Assembly: GCF_000686665.1 (NCBI RefSeq)
Contig: NZ_JMLH01000019.1
Span: forward strand, 1-47,897
DNA from: Thomasclavelia saccharogumia DSM 17460
GTDB taxonomy: Bacteria > Bacillota_I > Bacilli_A > Erysipelotrichales > Coprobacillaceae
Direction: 5' to 3'
Length of the DNA: 47,897 nt
Shown: one piece after another, positions 16,508-24,010 of the stretch
Layout of the letters: each line of letters opens with the position of its first letter
Numbering within the stretch: position 1 is the first letter of the stretch
Notes under the pieces: model-generated
What the model was told of the DNA's origin: nothing
The model's input: the letters and a program-made list of their open reading frames with translations, nothing else
Database searches by the model: none
Position numbers and translations under genes: made by a program

Positions 16508-17377
16508 ATGAAAAACAAATGGTTAAGTATAATGATTGGGATGATAATGCTTGTAGGGTGTGTTAAACAAGATACTGAAAATATGGTTTCGATATCTAAG
16601 ATTGATATAACTGAGCTTAATGCACAAAGAAAAGTTAGTAAAAATGTAATTGATTTTGAAGATGATCAACAAGGTAAATATGATTTGTTGAAGCTGATGA
16701 TTAATAGTGTTGATTATTATAATTTGGTAAGTGGAAAAATGTGTGTTACTTCATCATATTTAGATAATCAAACACAAATAAAATATGAGTTTCAAATTAA
16801 TATACCAGAATATCGATCTTTTGTTTATCAAATATCTTCAAGTGGATATAGTGAACAGGTAATGTTTAGAGATAGTAAGAATATGTATTTTTTTACTGGT
16901 AACAGAGAGGACCTGGATAATTTTAGTTTTGAAGAATTAATTAATAAAAAAGAAATCAGTATTGAAGAAATAGATAAAGATGATAATTTATTCAAGTTTG
17001 CAAAATGGTCTTTAGAAGAGCGATTTAATGATATCAATATATCACGAGTTGCTAATGATTTATATGGTGATGTAGCACCGTATTTGTTGCCTGAGGATAT
17101 AGCGTTGAGACAATTAGGGGTTAGTTTAGAAAATTTTAATATTAAAGAAAAAAATAATTTTTTGAAAAGAGAGGTGTTTTTTGTAGAAGGTAAAATAAAA
17201 AATGATTTGTATGTTGAAGGAGGAACCGTATCTTTATTGGTGGACAAAGAAACAGGAATAGTTTTAAAGTATGTTCGTAGTAGTAATAATAGTCGAGTAG
17301 AAATGAAAATGGAAAGTATTTCAATAGATGGTGATCATGAAGAAGACTTATATGAAAAATATATTAAAAGTAGTTAA
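16508..17377 (+). CDS. Predicted lipoprotein, unknown function
   Basis: A 289-residue protein with a short signal peptide and lipobox MLVGC (Cys18). The mature part has YDLLKLMINSVDYYNLVSGKMCVTSSYLDNQTQIKYEFQINIPEYRSFVYQ and the ending GGTVSLLVDKETGIVLKYV. This pattern of a probable curved beta-sheet resembles LolA/RseB-like substrate-binding or sensor lipoproteins, but the similarity is only in style. It stands alone between terminators. No enzyme motif is visible. Confidence 0.75.
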   Translation: MKNKWLSIMIGMIMLVGCVKQDTENMVSISKIDITELNAQRKVSKNVIDFEDDQQGKYDLLKLMINSVDYYNLVSGKMCVTSSYLDNQTQIKYEFQINIPEYRSFVYQISSSGYSEQVMFRDSKNMYFFTGNREDLDNFSFEELINKKEISIEEIDKDDNLFKFAKWSLEERFNDINISRVANDLYGDVAPYLLPEDIALRQLGVSLENFNIKEKNNFLKREVFFVEGKIKNDLYVEGGTVSLLVDKETGIVLKYVRSSNNSRVEMKMESISIDGDHEEDLYEKYIKSS

Positions 17378-17380
17378 GAA

Positions 17381-17414
17381 AATTGTATAGATTGACTTGT
17401 CAATCTGTACAATT
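17381..17414. terminator. Bidirectional terminator after the lipoprotein gene
   Basis: A stem of about 16 bp (AATTGTATAGATTGAC with its complement, one G-U pair) and a 2-base loop. A weak CTTTAA tail follows. Confidence 0.75.
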
Positions 17415-17478
17415 CTTTAAAGCAGTTTCATTTTATAATACCTAGCACAGAAAAAAATAAAAAAATGTAAAAAAAGTA

Positions 17479-17507
17479 TTGCATATAATTTACATAAATG
17501 ATATTAT
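17479..17507 (+). promoter_or_regulatory. Promoter of the five-gene tRNA cluster
   Basis: TTGCAT (17479-17484), a 17-base spacer and TATTAT (17502-17507), 16 bases before tRNA-Asn. Confidence 0.65.
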
Positions 17508-17523
17508 ATTAGGGCACCAAGTT

Positions 17524-17599
17524 GCTTGAATAGCTCAGTTGGTAGAGCAATCGGCTGTTAACCGATCGGTCGTAGGTTCGAGTCCTACTTCAAGCGCCA
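17524..17599 (+). tRNA. tRNA-Asn (GTT)
   Basis: Acceptor GCTTGAA/TTCAAGC with discriminator G, anticodon stem ATCGG/CCGAT around CTGTTAA (anticodon GTT), T loop GTTCGAGTC, CCA encoded. Confidence 0.97.
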
Positions 17600-17600
17600 T

Positions 17601-17676
17601 GGCCTGTTGGAGAAACGGTTAACTCACATGCCTTTCACGCATGCATTCACGGGTTCGAATCCCGTACAGGTCACCA
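17601..17676 (+). tRNA. tRNA-Glu (TTC)
   Basis: Acceptor GGCCTGT/ACAGGTC, anticodon stem CATGC/GCATG around CTTTCAC (anticodon TTC), T arm CGGGTTCGAATCCCG, CCA encoded. One base separates it from tRNA-Asn. Confidence 0.96.
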
Positions 17677-17680
17677 TTTT

Positions 17681-17756
17681 GGAGGTTTAGCTCAGTTGGG
17701 AGAGCATCTGCCTTACAAGCAGAGGGTCAGCGGTTCGAGCCCGTTAACCTCCACCA
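17681..17756 (+). tRNA. tRNA-Val (TAC)
   Basis: Acceptor GGAGGTT/AACCTCC, anticodon stem TCTGC/GCAGA around CTTACAA (anticodon TAC), T loop GTTCGAGCC, CCA encoded. Confidence 0.97.
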
Positions 17757-17768
17757 TTAATATTATAA

Positions 17769-17844
<76 letters not shown>

Positions 17845-17852
17845 TTTTATAT

Positions 17853-17936
17853 GCGGGTGTGGCGGAACTGGCAGACGCACTAGACTTAGGATCTAGCGCC
17901 TTCGGCGTGCAGGTTCGATTCCTGTCACCCGCACCA
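17853..17936 (+). tRNA. tRNA-Leu (TAG)
   Basis: An 84-base class II tRNA with a long variable arm (GCGCC TTC GGCGT). Acceptor GCGGGTG/CACCCGC, anticodon stem CTAGA/TCTAG around CTTAGGA (anticodon TAG), CCA encoded. It is the last gene before the accessory island and a possible integration target, although no duplicated 3' end is found in this window. Confidence 0.96.
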
Positions 17937-17955
17937 TTATTTATAAAATTTACTC

Positions 17956-17997
17956 AAGTGGGTAAGTTATCGTTCGATAGCTTACCCACTTTTTTTC
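17956..17997 (+). terminator. Terminator of the tRNA cluster
   Basis: A stem of about 16 bp (AGTGGGTAAGTTATCG with CGATAGCTTACCCACT) and TTTTTTT. It marks the end of the chromosomal backbone before the island. Confidence 0.9.
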
Positions 17998-18031
17998 GTT
18001 TTTAAACGATATTTCAAGGAGGTGAGATAAA

Positions 18032-18349
18032 ATGATTGTCGATACTAAAAAAAGCGATACAGTGGAAGAAAATAACCTTAGAGCAGAGCGTTTGTTTGAA
18101 TTGATGAAAGTCAATCTTATTCCGTGGATACGGGATCTGTTAAAAGAAAATGAAATGCAGCCCAGCGACATTGAAAAGATGTTTGATAAAAAGAAAAGGA
18201 TGATTTCTAATGCTATGAGAGGTGATTATCAGCCGTCAATTCAGTTTTATATAAAAATGGGAATTGTCTTAGATAAATCTCCAGGAGAGGTTCTTGACAG
18301 TGTTATCCTTTACGAACAAAAAAATAATATGAAAAAGAAAAAAACTTAA
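18032..18349 (+). CDS. Small HTH-like regulator at the head of the island
   Basis: A 105-residue acidic and basic helical protein behind a perfect AAGGAGGTGAG site. The stretch IPWIRDLLKENEMQPSDIEKMFDKKKRMISNAMRGDYQPSIQFYIKMGIVLDKSPGEVLD has the spacing of an XRE-like helix-turn-helix (residues about 45-95). It lies between the tRNA cluster and the repeats at 18436-18540, a natural position for a copy-number or element regulator. Only the fold is supported. Confidence 0.6.
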   Translation: MIVDTKKSDTVEENNLRAERLFELMKVNLIPWIRDLLKENEMQPSDIEKMFDKKKRMISNAMRGDYQPSIQFYIKMGIVLDKSPGEVLDSVILYEQKNNMKKKKT

Positions 18350-18435
18350 ATTAATAATAACTCTGTTTGGCGACAAGGGCTATTAATTTAAGTTTAAGCA
18401 AAAACACGAATACCCGGATTGTATCGAAATTCAAA

Positions 18436-18475
18436 ACCGCTCAATCACCGCTCAATCACCGCTCGATCCTCGATC
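18436..18475 (+). repeat. Three and a half tandem 11-bp repeats
   Basis: ACCGCTCAATC occurs at 18436-18446 and 18447-18457, ACCGCTCGATC at 18458-18468, then a partial CTCGATC. The contiguous 11-bp period equals one helical turn, as in replication iterons or regulator arrays. Confidence 0.75.
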
Positions 18476-18509
18476 CATGCTCCACACTGCACACTGCACT
18501 GTCTACTGC

Positions 18510-18540
18510 ACCATGTACTACACCGTGTACTACAACCGTG
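18510..18540 (+). repeat. Tandem 12-bp repeats
   Basis: ACCATGTACTAC (18510-18521), ACCGTGTACTAC (18522-18533), then AACCGTG. Just upstream is a short CACTGCA repeat (18484-18498). It is C-rich compared with the surrounding AT-rich DNA. Confidence 0.65.
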
Positions 18541-18642
18541 TTTTGTAAAAAAATGTATTTAATTAATACAAAATGATTATAGCAAGATTAATAGACTATT
18601 TCAATGATTTCAGTACTGAAAATACGGTCTGAAATAAAAAAA

Positions 18643-18665
18643 ACATTAAAGCAGAGCTTTAATGT
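18643..18665 (+). promoter_or_regulatory. Hairpin before the cysteine-ladder gene
   Basis: ACATTAAAGC pairs perfectly with GCTTTAATGT around AGA, about 8 bases upstream of the AGGAGG ribosome binding site. It could be a translation-control hairpin, or a terminator-like barrier shielding the gene from upstream transcription. Confidence 0.45.
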
Positions 18666-18688
18666 CTATTTAGGAGGACGAAGAATAG

Positions 18689-20092
18689 ATGATTACCAAT
18701 AACACTTATGTATCTTACGCTACATGCGGTTCCAGAGATGATATCAATATCTGGCTTAATACCGGTCATGACATCTTCAGCAACCGTTCGGACTATAAGA
18801 CAGTGATAGCGCATCAATGTGATTATAAGGACAGGCATTCTTATACTTATGGCAGAAAGAAGAACAAAAAGGTTTACTCTAATATTTATGCCCATCTGAT
18901 GGAGGTTATGATTCCAGTTACTATGACTGATGCACTTAAGCATGATTTTATCAAAAAATTCATGTGTGCAGTAAATCCGCTTTACAAGCTTAACAGTTTC
19001 CTGTACTGCTACAAATTTATTTCAAAAGGTAAAGGTAGCTATATTAGTGTACTGTGTTTTACCAGAAAGTATTTCAAAAGACAACGGTTAATGACTGTTA
19101 CCTATGAAAAGGATTATATTTACAGCAGTAAGACAAAAAGGCTGTGTAAGAAAGATGATCCGGATGCAGTACTTGTTCATAAGAAAGGTGATATGAAAAA
19201 AGATGCCAACGGCTCTCCTGTAAAAGAAACTTTCTTTGTTTCCCAAACAGAGCAAGAAATATTTAAATATACTTCTTTTACCCGATTTCATAAACGTCTT
19301 TTAAAAAATGCCGAGTATGCAGCTATGCTGTTAGACCGGGATTTCTGGAATAAAAAAATAAAGTATTTTTCACGGATAACAATAAAAAAATCAGGTTTTA
19401 AAAATAAAGAAAAGATTCATATAAAAAATCAGCTGATAATCAGGCTAAATTCCCGTATTAATTCTATGCAGACTGCATTACAGGAAGGCAGGTACTGGAA
19501 CACCTCGGATATTGATAAAGCCTTTCATAAGATGATTCATCGTATTAACAGTCTGTTATATCTAACCAGATGGACCGACCCGGTGAGTGGCAGTTCGATC
19601 TATCTCGGAACAAAACAGTCTGTTACATGTTTAAAAGACAATATTTCTTTAATAGAGGAGTATATAGAGTCACTCCTAACGCAGTGGTGGGCTGATGAAG
19701 TATATAGTGATGATGATTTTACAGCTGATCAATATACGGAGCATGAAGCTGATTCGGTTAAATCTTTAGTTGAAACTGATAAATACTGGAAAGATTTCAA
19801 CAACAATAAGTGGAGTAAGAACCGCTATAGTTATGAGGAGGCTCTTGAGTATTCAAGAACTCTTATAAACTGCAGGAACTGCATCAATTGCCTTGACTGC
19901 CGAAACTGTAAAAACTGCACTGACTGCATAGACTGCAGCTGCTGCACTGGATGCTGTAACTGTTTTGAATGTGTTTTCTGTATCAGGGCAACTGATCAGC
20001 ATCATTATATGGAGAAACCTTCAAATACTGGATACTGGGACAACAACTTAATAAATACATATCTAAATCTGAAAGAAAAAGGGGTGGCTTAA
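18689..20092 (+). CDS. 467-residue protein with a period-three cysteine ladder
   Basis: Not recognised. The ATG follows TTTAGGAGGACG. Residues 1-150 look globular, with IYAHLMEVMIPVTMTDALKHDFIKKFMCAV followed by FLYCYKFISKGKGSYISVLCFTRKYF, a strand-helix-strand order that vaguely recalls relaxase or Rep folds but without the HxH metal motif. Residues 180-340 are basic and helical. Residues 395-431 carry 15 cysteines, 13 of them at exact three-residue spacing in an x-[N/D]-C pattern, suggesting a metal-binding or disulfide-laddered spiral. It ends directly before the next ATG. As the largest island protein it could be a replication or mobilisation initiator; this is inference only. Confidence 0.75.
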   Translation: MITNNTYVSYATCGSRDDINIWLNTGHDIFSNRSDYKTVIAHQCDYKDRHSYTYGRKKNKKVYSNIYAHLMEVMIPVTMTDALKHDFIKKFMCAVNPLYKLNSFLYCYKFISKGKGSYISVLCFTRKYFKRQRLMTVTYEKDYIYSSKTKRLCKKDDPDAVLVHKKGDMKKDANGSPVKETFFVSQTEQEIFKYTSFTRFHKRLLKNAEYAAMLLDRDFWNKKIKYFSRITIKKSGFKNKEKIHIKNQLIIRLNSRINSMQTALQEGRYWNTSDIDKAFHKMIHRINSLLYLTRWTDPVSGSSIYLGTKQSVTCLKDNISLIEEYIESLLTQWWADEVYSDDDFTADQYTEHEADSVKSLVETDKYWKDFNNNKWSKNRYSYEEALEYSRTLINCRNCINCLDCRNCKNCTDCIDCSCCTGCCNCFECVFCIRATDQHHYMEKPSNTGYWDNNLINTYLNLKEKGVA

Positions 20093-20566
20093 ATGAAAAA
20101 ACTGCAATGCTATGTTGCATCAAGTTTTGATGAACTGAACAAAAAATGCGGATATGGAGTAATTATGGTAGAAGAATACAAACCAATTGATATTATAAGC
20201 GGTTTTACAGAAGAATCATGGCAAATAAAGAGCTATCAGGTTGGAGGATATCTGATAGGGGTTTTGAAAGGGATTAAATATGCAATAGCTAATAATTATG
20301 ATGATGTTACGATTTTTTACAATTTTGAGGGAGCAGACAAGTATACAAAAATAAGAAACAGTGAAGGATTATCAGATGTAGTAAAAACATATCTCTCAGG
20401 TTTCAAGGATTTAGAACAGAAAATTGATATAAAATTTGAAAAGGTTAATATGAACCTGTTTCTTCCAAGAACAAATTTACAGCGTGCATATAAAGTATCC
20501 AGAAAAGCAACGCGCGAAGAATATGATGAATTTCATATTCTAAACAAGAAGAATTTCAAGGCTTAA
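20093..20566 (+). CDS. RNase H-fold protein lacking catalytic residues
   Basis: A 157-residue protein whose first 90 residues follow bacterial RNase HI-like proteins: a strand CYVASSFD, then CGYGVIMVEE, the helix region QVGGYLIGVLKGIKYAIANNYDDVTIFYNFEG. In active relatives these positions read YxDGS, GEIxGxxxA and YYDYEG. Here the first Asp is Ala (YVAS), the Glu of GE is Gly (VGGY) and the third Asp is Asn (FYNF). The fold seems preserved while the metal-binding carboxylates are gone, pointing to RNA:DNA or protein binding rather than cleavage. It starts at the base after the stop of the cysteine-ladder gene, so the two are strictly coupled. Confidence 0.65.
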   Translation: MKKLQCYVASSFDELNKKCGYGVIMVEEYKPIDIISGFTEESWQIKSYQVGGYLIGVLKGIKYAIANNYDDVTIFYNFEGADKYTKIRNSEGLSDVVKTYLSGFKDLEQKIDIKFEKVNMNLFLPRTNLQRAYKVSRKATREEYDEFHILNKKNFKA

Positions 20567-20572
20567 AATCGG

Positions 20573-20668
20573 ATGTTTGCTGGAGCAGAATGGGATAAAT
20601 ATACTGTACAGGACGCTTTAAAAAACGGAAAAGATGAAATGTCTCAATTGGTAAAAATGAGATTATAA
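20573..20668 (+). CDS. Possible 31-residue peptide or gene remnant
   Basis: The ATG-started frame begins MFAGAEWDKYTVQDALKNGK and ends LVKMRL, with no good ribosome binding site and following the RNase H-like gene by 6 bases. It reads like the end of a larger protein, so it may be a remnant. Listed because the spacing fits the operon. Confidence 0.25.
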   Translation: MFAGAEWDKYTVQDALKNGKDEMSQLVKMRL

Positions 20669-20751
20669 GGGCATTAACATATAAAAATCATATTATATCG
20701 GTAGAATAGCCGACATAATGATTAGAGTTTACTGGAGAGGAGTAATGGTCG

Positions 20752-21444
20752 ATGCTGAATAATGACAAATCTGATAACTGCAGAAGAAAAGTAAATATAA
20801 AATTATCTATTGAAAATGTTAAAGCTGTTTTGAACAGAGTAAGTGAGTTGATGCTCGATCATGCCTATTCAGTCGAAGCAAATATTTCATCATTTTCTGC
20901 CTCTGTAATAAGAATGTCCAATGGCAGTTTAGAAAGCGGTGACTATAAGTTTATTAAAAGTGTATGCAAGTCAAATAGTAACGAAAATTATATATGCAGA
21001 ACGCTTGAAGCTGTAAATATGCTGAAAAATGAAAAACAAAAAAATGTAATTATTCTTCACTATTTCTATAACGCTACATTTAATGAAATACGTTATGGTT
21101 ATTATGATTCAGTACACGATGTTGAGTTTGAACCTATCTGGCAGGTATATAAACTTCGTGATAATGCGCTGGCAGAGCTTATTTATCTGTTTGATGATGT
21201 ACTGGTCTATGAAGATGAAAATATAAGGAACAAGAACACAAAAACTGTAAAAGAAAGTAAAAGTAAAGAGCGAATCCCAGTTAACTATATAGCTAAGAAT
21301 GGAATGCACGGGACTATACATTTAAAAGATTACGAAGATTTTTTAAACTGGTCAAAGCGTATGAAGATATTCAAAGATGTTGAATTAACTGAAGAAACTA
21401 TTAAGAATGTCAAAGCGGTGTTTGGGGTGAAAGGGGTAGCGTAG
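20752..21444 (+). CDS. Sigma/ArpU-like regulatory protein
   Basis: A 230-residue protein. Residues about 20-140 resemble phage ArpU or sigma region 4-like regulators: a helical start, then LEAVNMLKNEKQKNVIILHYFYNATFNEIRYGYYDSVHDVEFEPIWQVYKLRDNALAELIYLFD, where repeated helices end in a recognition-like segment. The C-terminal part (GMHGTIHLKDYEDFLNWSKRMKIF) is separate and unknown. The ATG at 20752 lies 9 bases after GAGAGGAG. It may activate the par and downstream genes. Moderate confidence in the fold only. Confidence 0.5.
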   Translation: MLNNDKSDNCRRKVNIKLSIENVKAVLNRVSELMLDHAYSVEANISSFSASVIRMSNGSLESGDYKFIKSVCKSNSNENYICRTLEAVNMLKNEKQKNVIILHYFYNATFNEIRYGYYDSVHDVEFEPIWQVYKLRDNALAELIYLFDDVLVYEDENIRNKNTKTVKESKSKERIPVNYIAKNGMHGTIHLKDYEDFLNWSKRMKIFKDVELTEETIKNVKAVFGVKGVA

Positions 21445-21577
21445 ATGTTTGATGTCAAATACTTGAATTTTATTTTGTAAAATGAGTTGATTCTTATTAG
21501 TTTATGAATGTTTTTGCTGTTGAGATTAATACGAAAAAGTGAAATTTAATAAAAGAAAAAACAAGGAGAATAGAGAG

Positions 21578-22465
21578 ATGAAAGTTATAAGTATTATCAA
21601 TGAAAAGGGCGGAGTTGGAAAAACCACCGCATCAGTAAATATCAGTTACGGGTTAGTAGAAAGATTAATGAATGACGGAAAAAGAATTTTGTTAATCGAT
21701 GCAGATGCACAGGGCAATGCAACTAAATTTTTTCTGCCGGAGTTTAAATCAATTACATTAGAAGAATTTAATATGCTGGAGGTACCGGAAAACTGTGACA
21801 TTAGAAGTTCAACTAAGTTTATAAAAAATTCACTAATCAGTATGCTTGGCGAAAGAAATGATTTAAATAAACTTCTGCTTGAGGGGAAAGATGTTATTAG
21901 AGAGTGTATTCATCAAACACAGTATCAGCAGTTAGATATTATTCCATCAATCGGTACTGAACTTATTGCTACAGATAAGCTGCTTGGTGCATCAACAGGT
22001 CAACGACATGTGATTTTAAAAAGGGCTTTGAGAGAAATTAGAAATGATTATGATATCGTGATCATTGATCATGCACCAACATTTAATAATATTACTGTAA
22101 ATGGTCTATTTTGTTCGAATGAAATTATAATCCCACTTAAACCAGGTGGATTTGAATTAAAGGGGCTGATTGATACACTTGAGGAATTGTTTGATATTGA
22201 AGATGATTATGAATGTGAATATAAAATAAGAATATTGATGAATATGATTCCTCGTGGTATAAGACCGGCTTACATCAATTTTATTAATAAGATTAGAGAA
22301 TTCTATGGCGATACTATTTTAAAGACAACAGTAGGCTATCAGGATGCAGTTGCATCAAGATCAACTATGAGCGGTAAATTACTGTATAACAGTAAAACTG
22401 GTGTTGGTGAGGATTATCGTAATCTTGTAGATGAATTAATTAAAGAGTTTGATAATGAAATTTAA
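21578..22465 (+). CDS. parA: ParA-type partition ATPase
   Basis: A 295-residue ParA/Soj-like ATPase. The deviant Walker A KGGVGKTT has signature Lys10 and Lys15; Walker A' is LLIDADAQGNAT and Walker B DIVIIDHAPTF. It lacks an N-terminal HTH, so it is the short type Ib/chromosomal-like form. It would polymerise or pattern on DNA and be stimulated by the ParB encoded next. The ATG at 21578 follows AAGGAG; the upstream extension to 21539 lacks a ribosome binding site. Its stop codon touches the first 24-bp palindrome. Confidence 0.92.
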   Translation: MKVISIINEKGGVGKTTASVNISYGLVERLMNDGKRILLIDADAQGNATKFFLPEFKSITLEEFNMLEVPENCDIRSSTKFIKNSLISMLGERNDLNKLLLEGKDVIRECIHQTQYQQLDIIPSIGTELIATDKLLGASTGQRHVILKRALREIRNDYDIVIIDHAPTFNNITVNGLFCSNEIIIPLKPGGFELKGLIDTLEELFDIEDDYECEYKIRILMNMIPRGIRPAYINFINKIREFYGDTILKTTVGYQDAVASRSTMSGKLLYNSKTGVGEDYRNLVDELIKEFDNEI

Positions 22466-22488
22466 ATCCTGGTAAATTTACCAGGATT
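22465..22488. promoter_or_regulatory. parS-like palindrome 1, between parA and parB
   Basis: A perfect 24-bp palindrome with core CTGGTAAATTTACCAG at 22469-22484, flanked by complementary AATC/GATT. The same core recurs after parB. Candidate ParB binding site, ParA/ParB operator or RNA hairpin. Confidence 0.7.
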
Positions 22489-22506
22489 ATGAGGAGGAGT
22501 AAAGGT

Positions 22507-23352
22507 ATGGCACTTACAAATTTAATCAATGCAGATAAAGTTAACAAGATGAATAAGAAACCCGTTGGACTAAAAACTATTGATATTGATGATATAGAAG
22601 TGAATCAACATAATCAGTTTGATATTAATGGAATTGACGAGCTTAAATCGTCAATTCTGGAATATGGATTAAGGAAACCACTGGATGTTTATAAAATAGG
22701 TGACAGATACAGGATAAGTGATGGTGAACGTAGGTATACAGCACTTAAGGGATTAGCTGACGAGGGAAAGATAGAACCGGAAGTATACTGTATCGTTTAT
22801 GAAGCACCGGAAAGTGAATTAAATGACCGTTTGCGTTTGATATTAGGAAATGGGACAAGAATAATGTCGGAACTAGATAAAATAAAAATTGTTGCTGAGC
22901 TGTTAGATATATATCAGCAATTGGATCCTAAACCTAAAGGTAATAAAAGAGACTGGATTGCACCTTTTATTGGTGCAAAGTCAGGTAAAACGGTACAAAA
23001 ATATATAAATGCAATTGAAAAGAAAGAAGAATCTGTTGATATAGGAACGCATGATGAAGCCAAAAAAGATAGCTGTAAAAATAAAGAGTATGGATTAAGT
23101 GAACTCTTTTCAGATTACAAAAAGCTGTTAAAGCAGATTGATAAGATTAATAAAAAAGTTGAGAATACATCTATATCTCATAAAAAGATTGCAGAGTCTG
23201 ATGATAGGGATATTACTGTCGAAGATTCTCTAATAAATATTCATAATGTGATTAGTAAATTTAGCAGATGTATTCAAATATCAATTGAGATAGATGAACA
23301 AAATAAAGATGAAAATGTTTTAGATGGGCAGATGAGTATGGATGAAATATAA
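22507..23352 (+). CDS. parB: ParB-type centromere-binding protein
   Basis: A 281-residue ParB/Spo0J/Noc-like protein. ParB N-terminal motifs: IDIDDIEVNQHNQFDINGIDELKSSILEYGLRKPLDVYKIGDRYRISDGERRYTALKGL, where the GERR segment corresponds to the CTPase box. The central HTH lies around residues 115-190 (ELDKIKIVAELLDIYQ...GAKSGKTVQKYINAIEKKE), followed by a coiled-coil-like C-terminus. The ATG at 22507 is chosen over 22489 because GAGGAGGAG at 22491-22499 precedes it. It is flanked on both sides by palindromes with an identical core. Confidence 0.88.
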   Translation: MALTNLINADKVNKMNKKPVGLKTIDIDDIEVNQHNQFDINGIDELKSSILEYGLRKPLDVYKIGDRYRISDGERRYTALKGLADEGKIEPEVYCIVYEAPESELNDRLRLILGNGTRIMSELDKIKIVAELLDIYQQLDPKPKGNKRDWIAPFIGAKSGKTVQKYINAIEKKEESVDIGTHDEAKKDSCKNKEYGLSELFSDYKKLLKQIDKINKKVENTSISHKKIAESDDRDITVEDSLINIHNVISKFSRCIQISIEIDEQNKDENVLDGQMSMDEI

Positions 23353-23366
23353 GTACAAGGAAATTA

Positions 23367-23392
23367 CAACGCTGGTAAATTTACCAGCGTTG
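23367..23392. promoter_or_regulatory. parS-like palindrome 2, after parB
   Basis: A perfect 26-bp palindrome with the same core CTGGTAAATTTACCAG at 23372-23387 but different, still self-complementary arms (CAACG/CGTTG). It lies 15-40 bases after the parB stop and just before the next gene's ribosome binding site. Confidence 0.7.
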
Positions 23393-23405
23393 GCAAAGGA
23401 GGAAT

Positions 23406-23900
23406 ATGATGATTAAACGTTTATTTTATACTGTTTTTAATAACATTGATGTATTTAGGTTATTTAAATGGATAGTTATATTTATTATTGAGTGTGTAGC
23501 AATGTATTTAGGATTTTTAGGTTTTGCCTGTTTAGTAAATCCGGATATGGTAGATAAAAGTTTTGTGGCCAGTGCTTCCTTTCGAAATAACTATTATGTA
23601 TATTTAACTATAATTTTTTTGACTGAGGGAATTAGAAATATAACCAGTTCTATTTTCTTTGATAGAAAAATTACTTATATCAGTGGTTCAACAATAGAAC
23701 GGATAAAAAAAATAAAAGTTTTATGTATGGAATTTTATTCTTTTATAAATGAAATAATGCATGATTCAGATAAAATACTTAGATTTTGTGGAGTAGTTTT
23801 AATATTTGTTTTCTGCATTTTGATTTTGTTGCTTTTACCTATATTGGTTTATTTTATGTATGGATTTATATTGCTTTTTATAGAAATTTTAATGTATTAA
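23406..23900 (+). CDS. Small membrane protein of the island
   Basis: A 164-residue protein with three or four hydrophobic helices: residues about 20-45 (WIVIFIIECVAMYLGFLGFACLV), 65-80, and a very long hydrophobic C-terminal segment from about 126 to 163 (VVLIFVFCILILLLLPILVYFMYGFILLFIEILMY). ATGATG start after AAAGGAGG; the second ATG (23409) has better spacing. No recognised family. The par-linked position suggests an element-maintenance or envelope role, unproven. Confidence 0.6.
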   Translation: MMIKRLFYTVFNNIDVFRLFKWIVIFIIECVAMYLGFLGFACLVNPDMVDKSFVASASFRNNYYVYLTIIFLTEGIRNITSSIFFDRKITYISGSTIERIKKIKVLCMEFYSFINEIMHDSDKILRFCGVVLIFVFCILILLLLPILVYFMYGFILLFIEILMY

Positions 23901-23909
23901 AGCAGAACA

Positions 23910-24008
23910 GTGAGAGTATTCTTTGATAATATGGAATGTCATGTTAGAGAATTCGAAGAAAATCGTTTCTTTCCAGTGCAAATGGCTAATATTTTAGGAG
24001 TGAAATAA
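23910..24008 (+). CDS. Possible 32-residue peptide
   Basis: The GTG-started frame begins MRVFFDNMECHVREFEENRF and ends MANILGVK, 9 bases after the membrane protein and 2 before the next gene. There is no clear ribosome binding site. It could be a remnant. The AGGAG near its end serves the following gene. Confidence 0.25.
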   Translation: MRVFFDNMECHVREFEENRFFPVQMANILGVK

Positions 24009-24010
24009 AA

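Larger units (their letters stand above)
18350..18688 (+). other. Intergenic region with repeats and hairpins, no supported gene
   Basis: It contains iteron-like tandem repeats (18436-18540), a 14-bp palindrome TTTCAGTACTGAAA (18608-18621) and a perfect hairpin ACATTAAAGC/GCTTTAATGT (18643-18665) immediately before the ribosome binding site of the 467-residue gene. A 69-codon frame across the repeats is low-complexity and not believed. Confidence 0.6.

Noticed and set aside
16828-17324. Minus-strand ORFs inside the lipoprotein gene
   Set aside because: They are shadows of an AT-rich gene with signal peptide and lipobox on the plus strand.
17853-17936. tRNA-Leu as proven attachment site of the par island
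   Set aside because: No second copy of the tRNA 3' end is seen near 26900-28700 and no integrase gene is present, so this stays only a possibility.
18367-18576. 69-codon ORF across the tandem repeats
   Set aside because: Low-complexity Thr/Ser/Cys product created by the DNA repeats and no good ribosome binding site.
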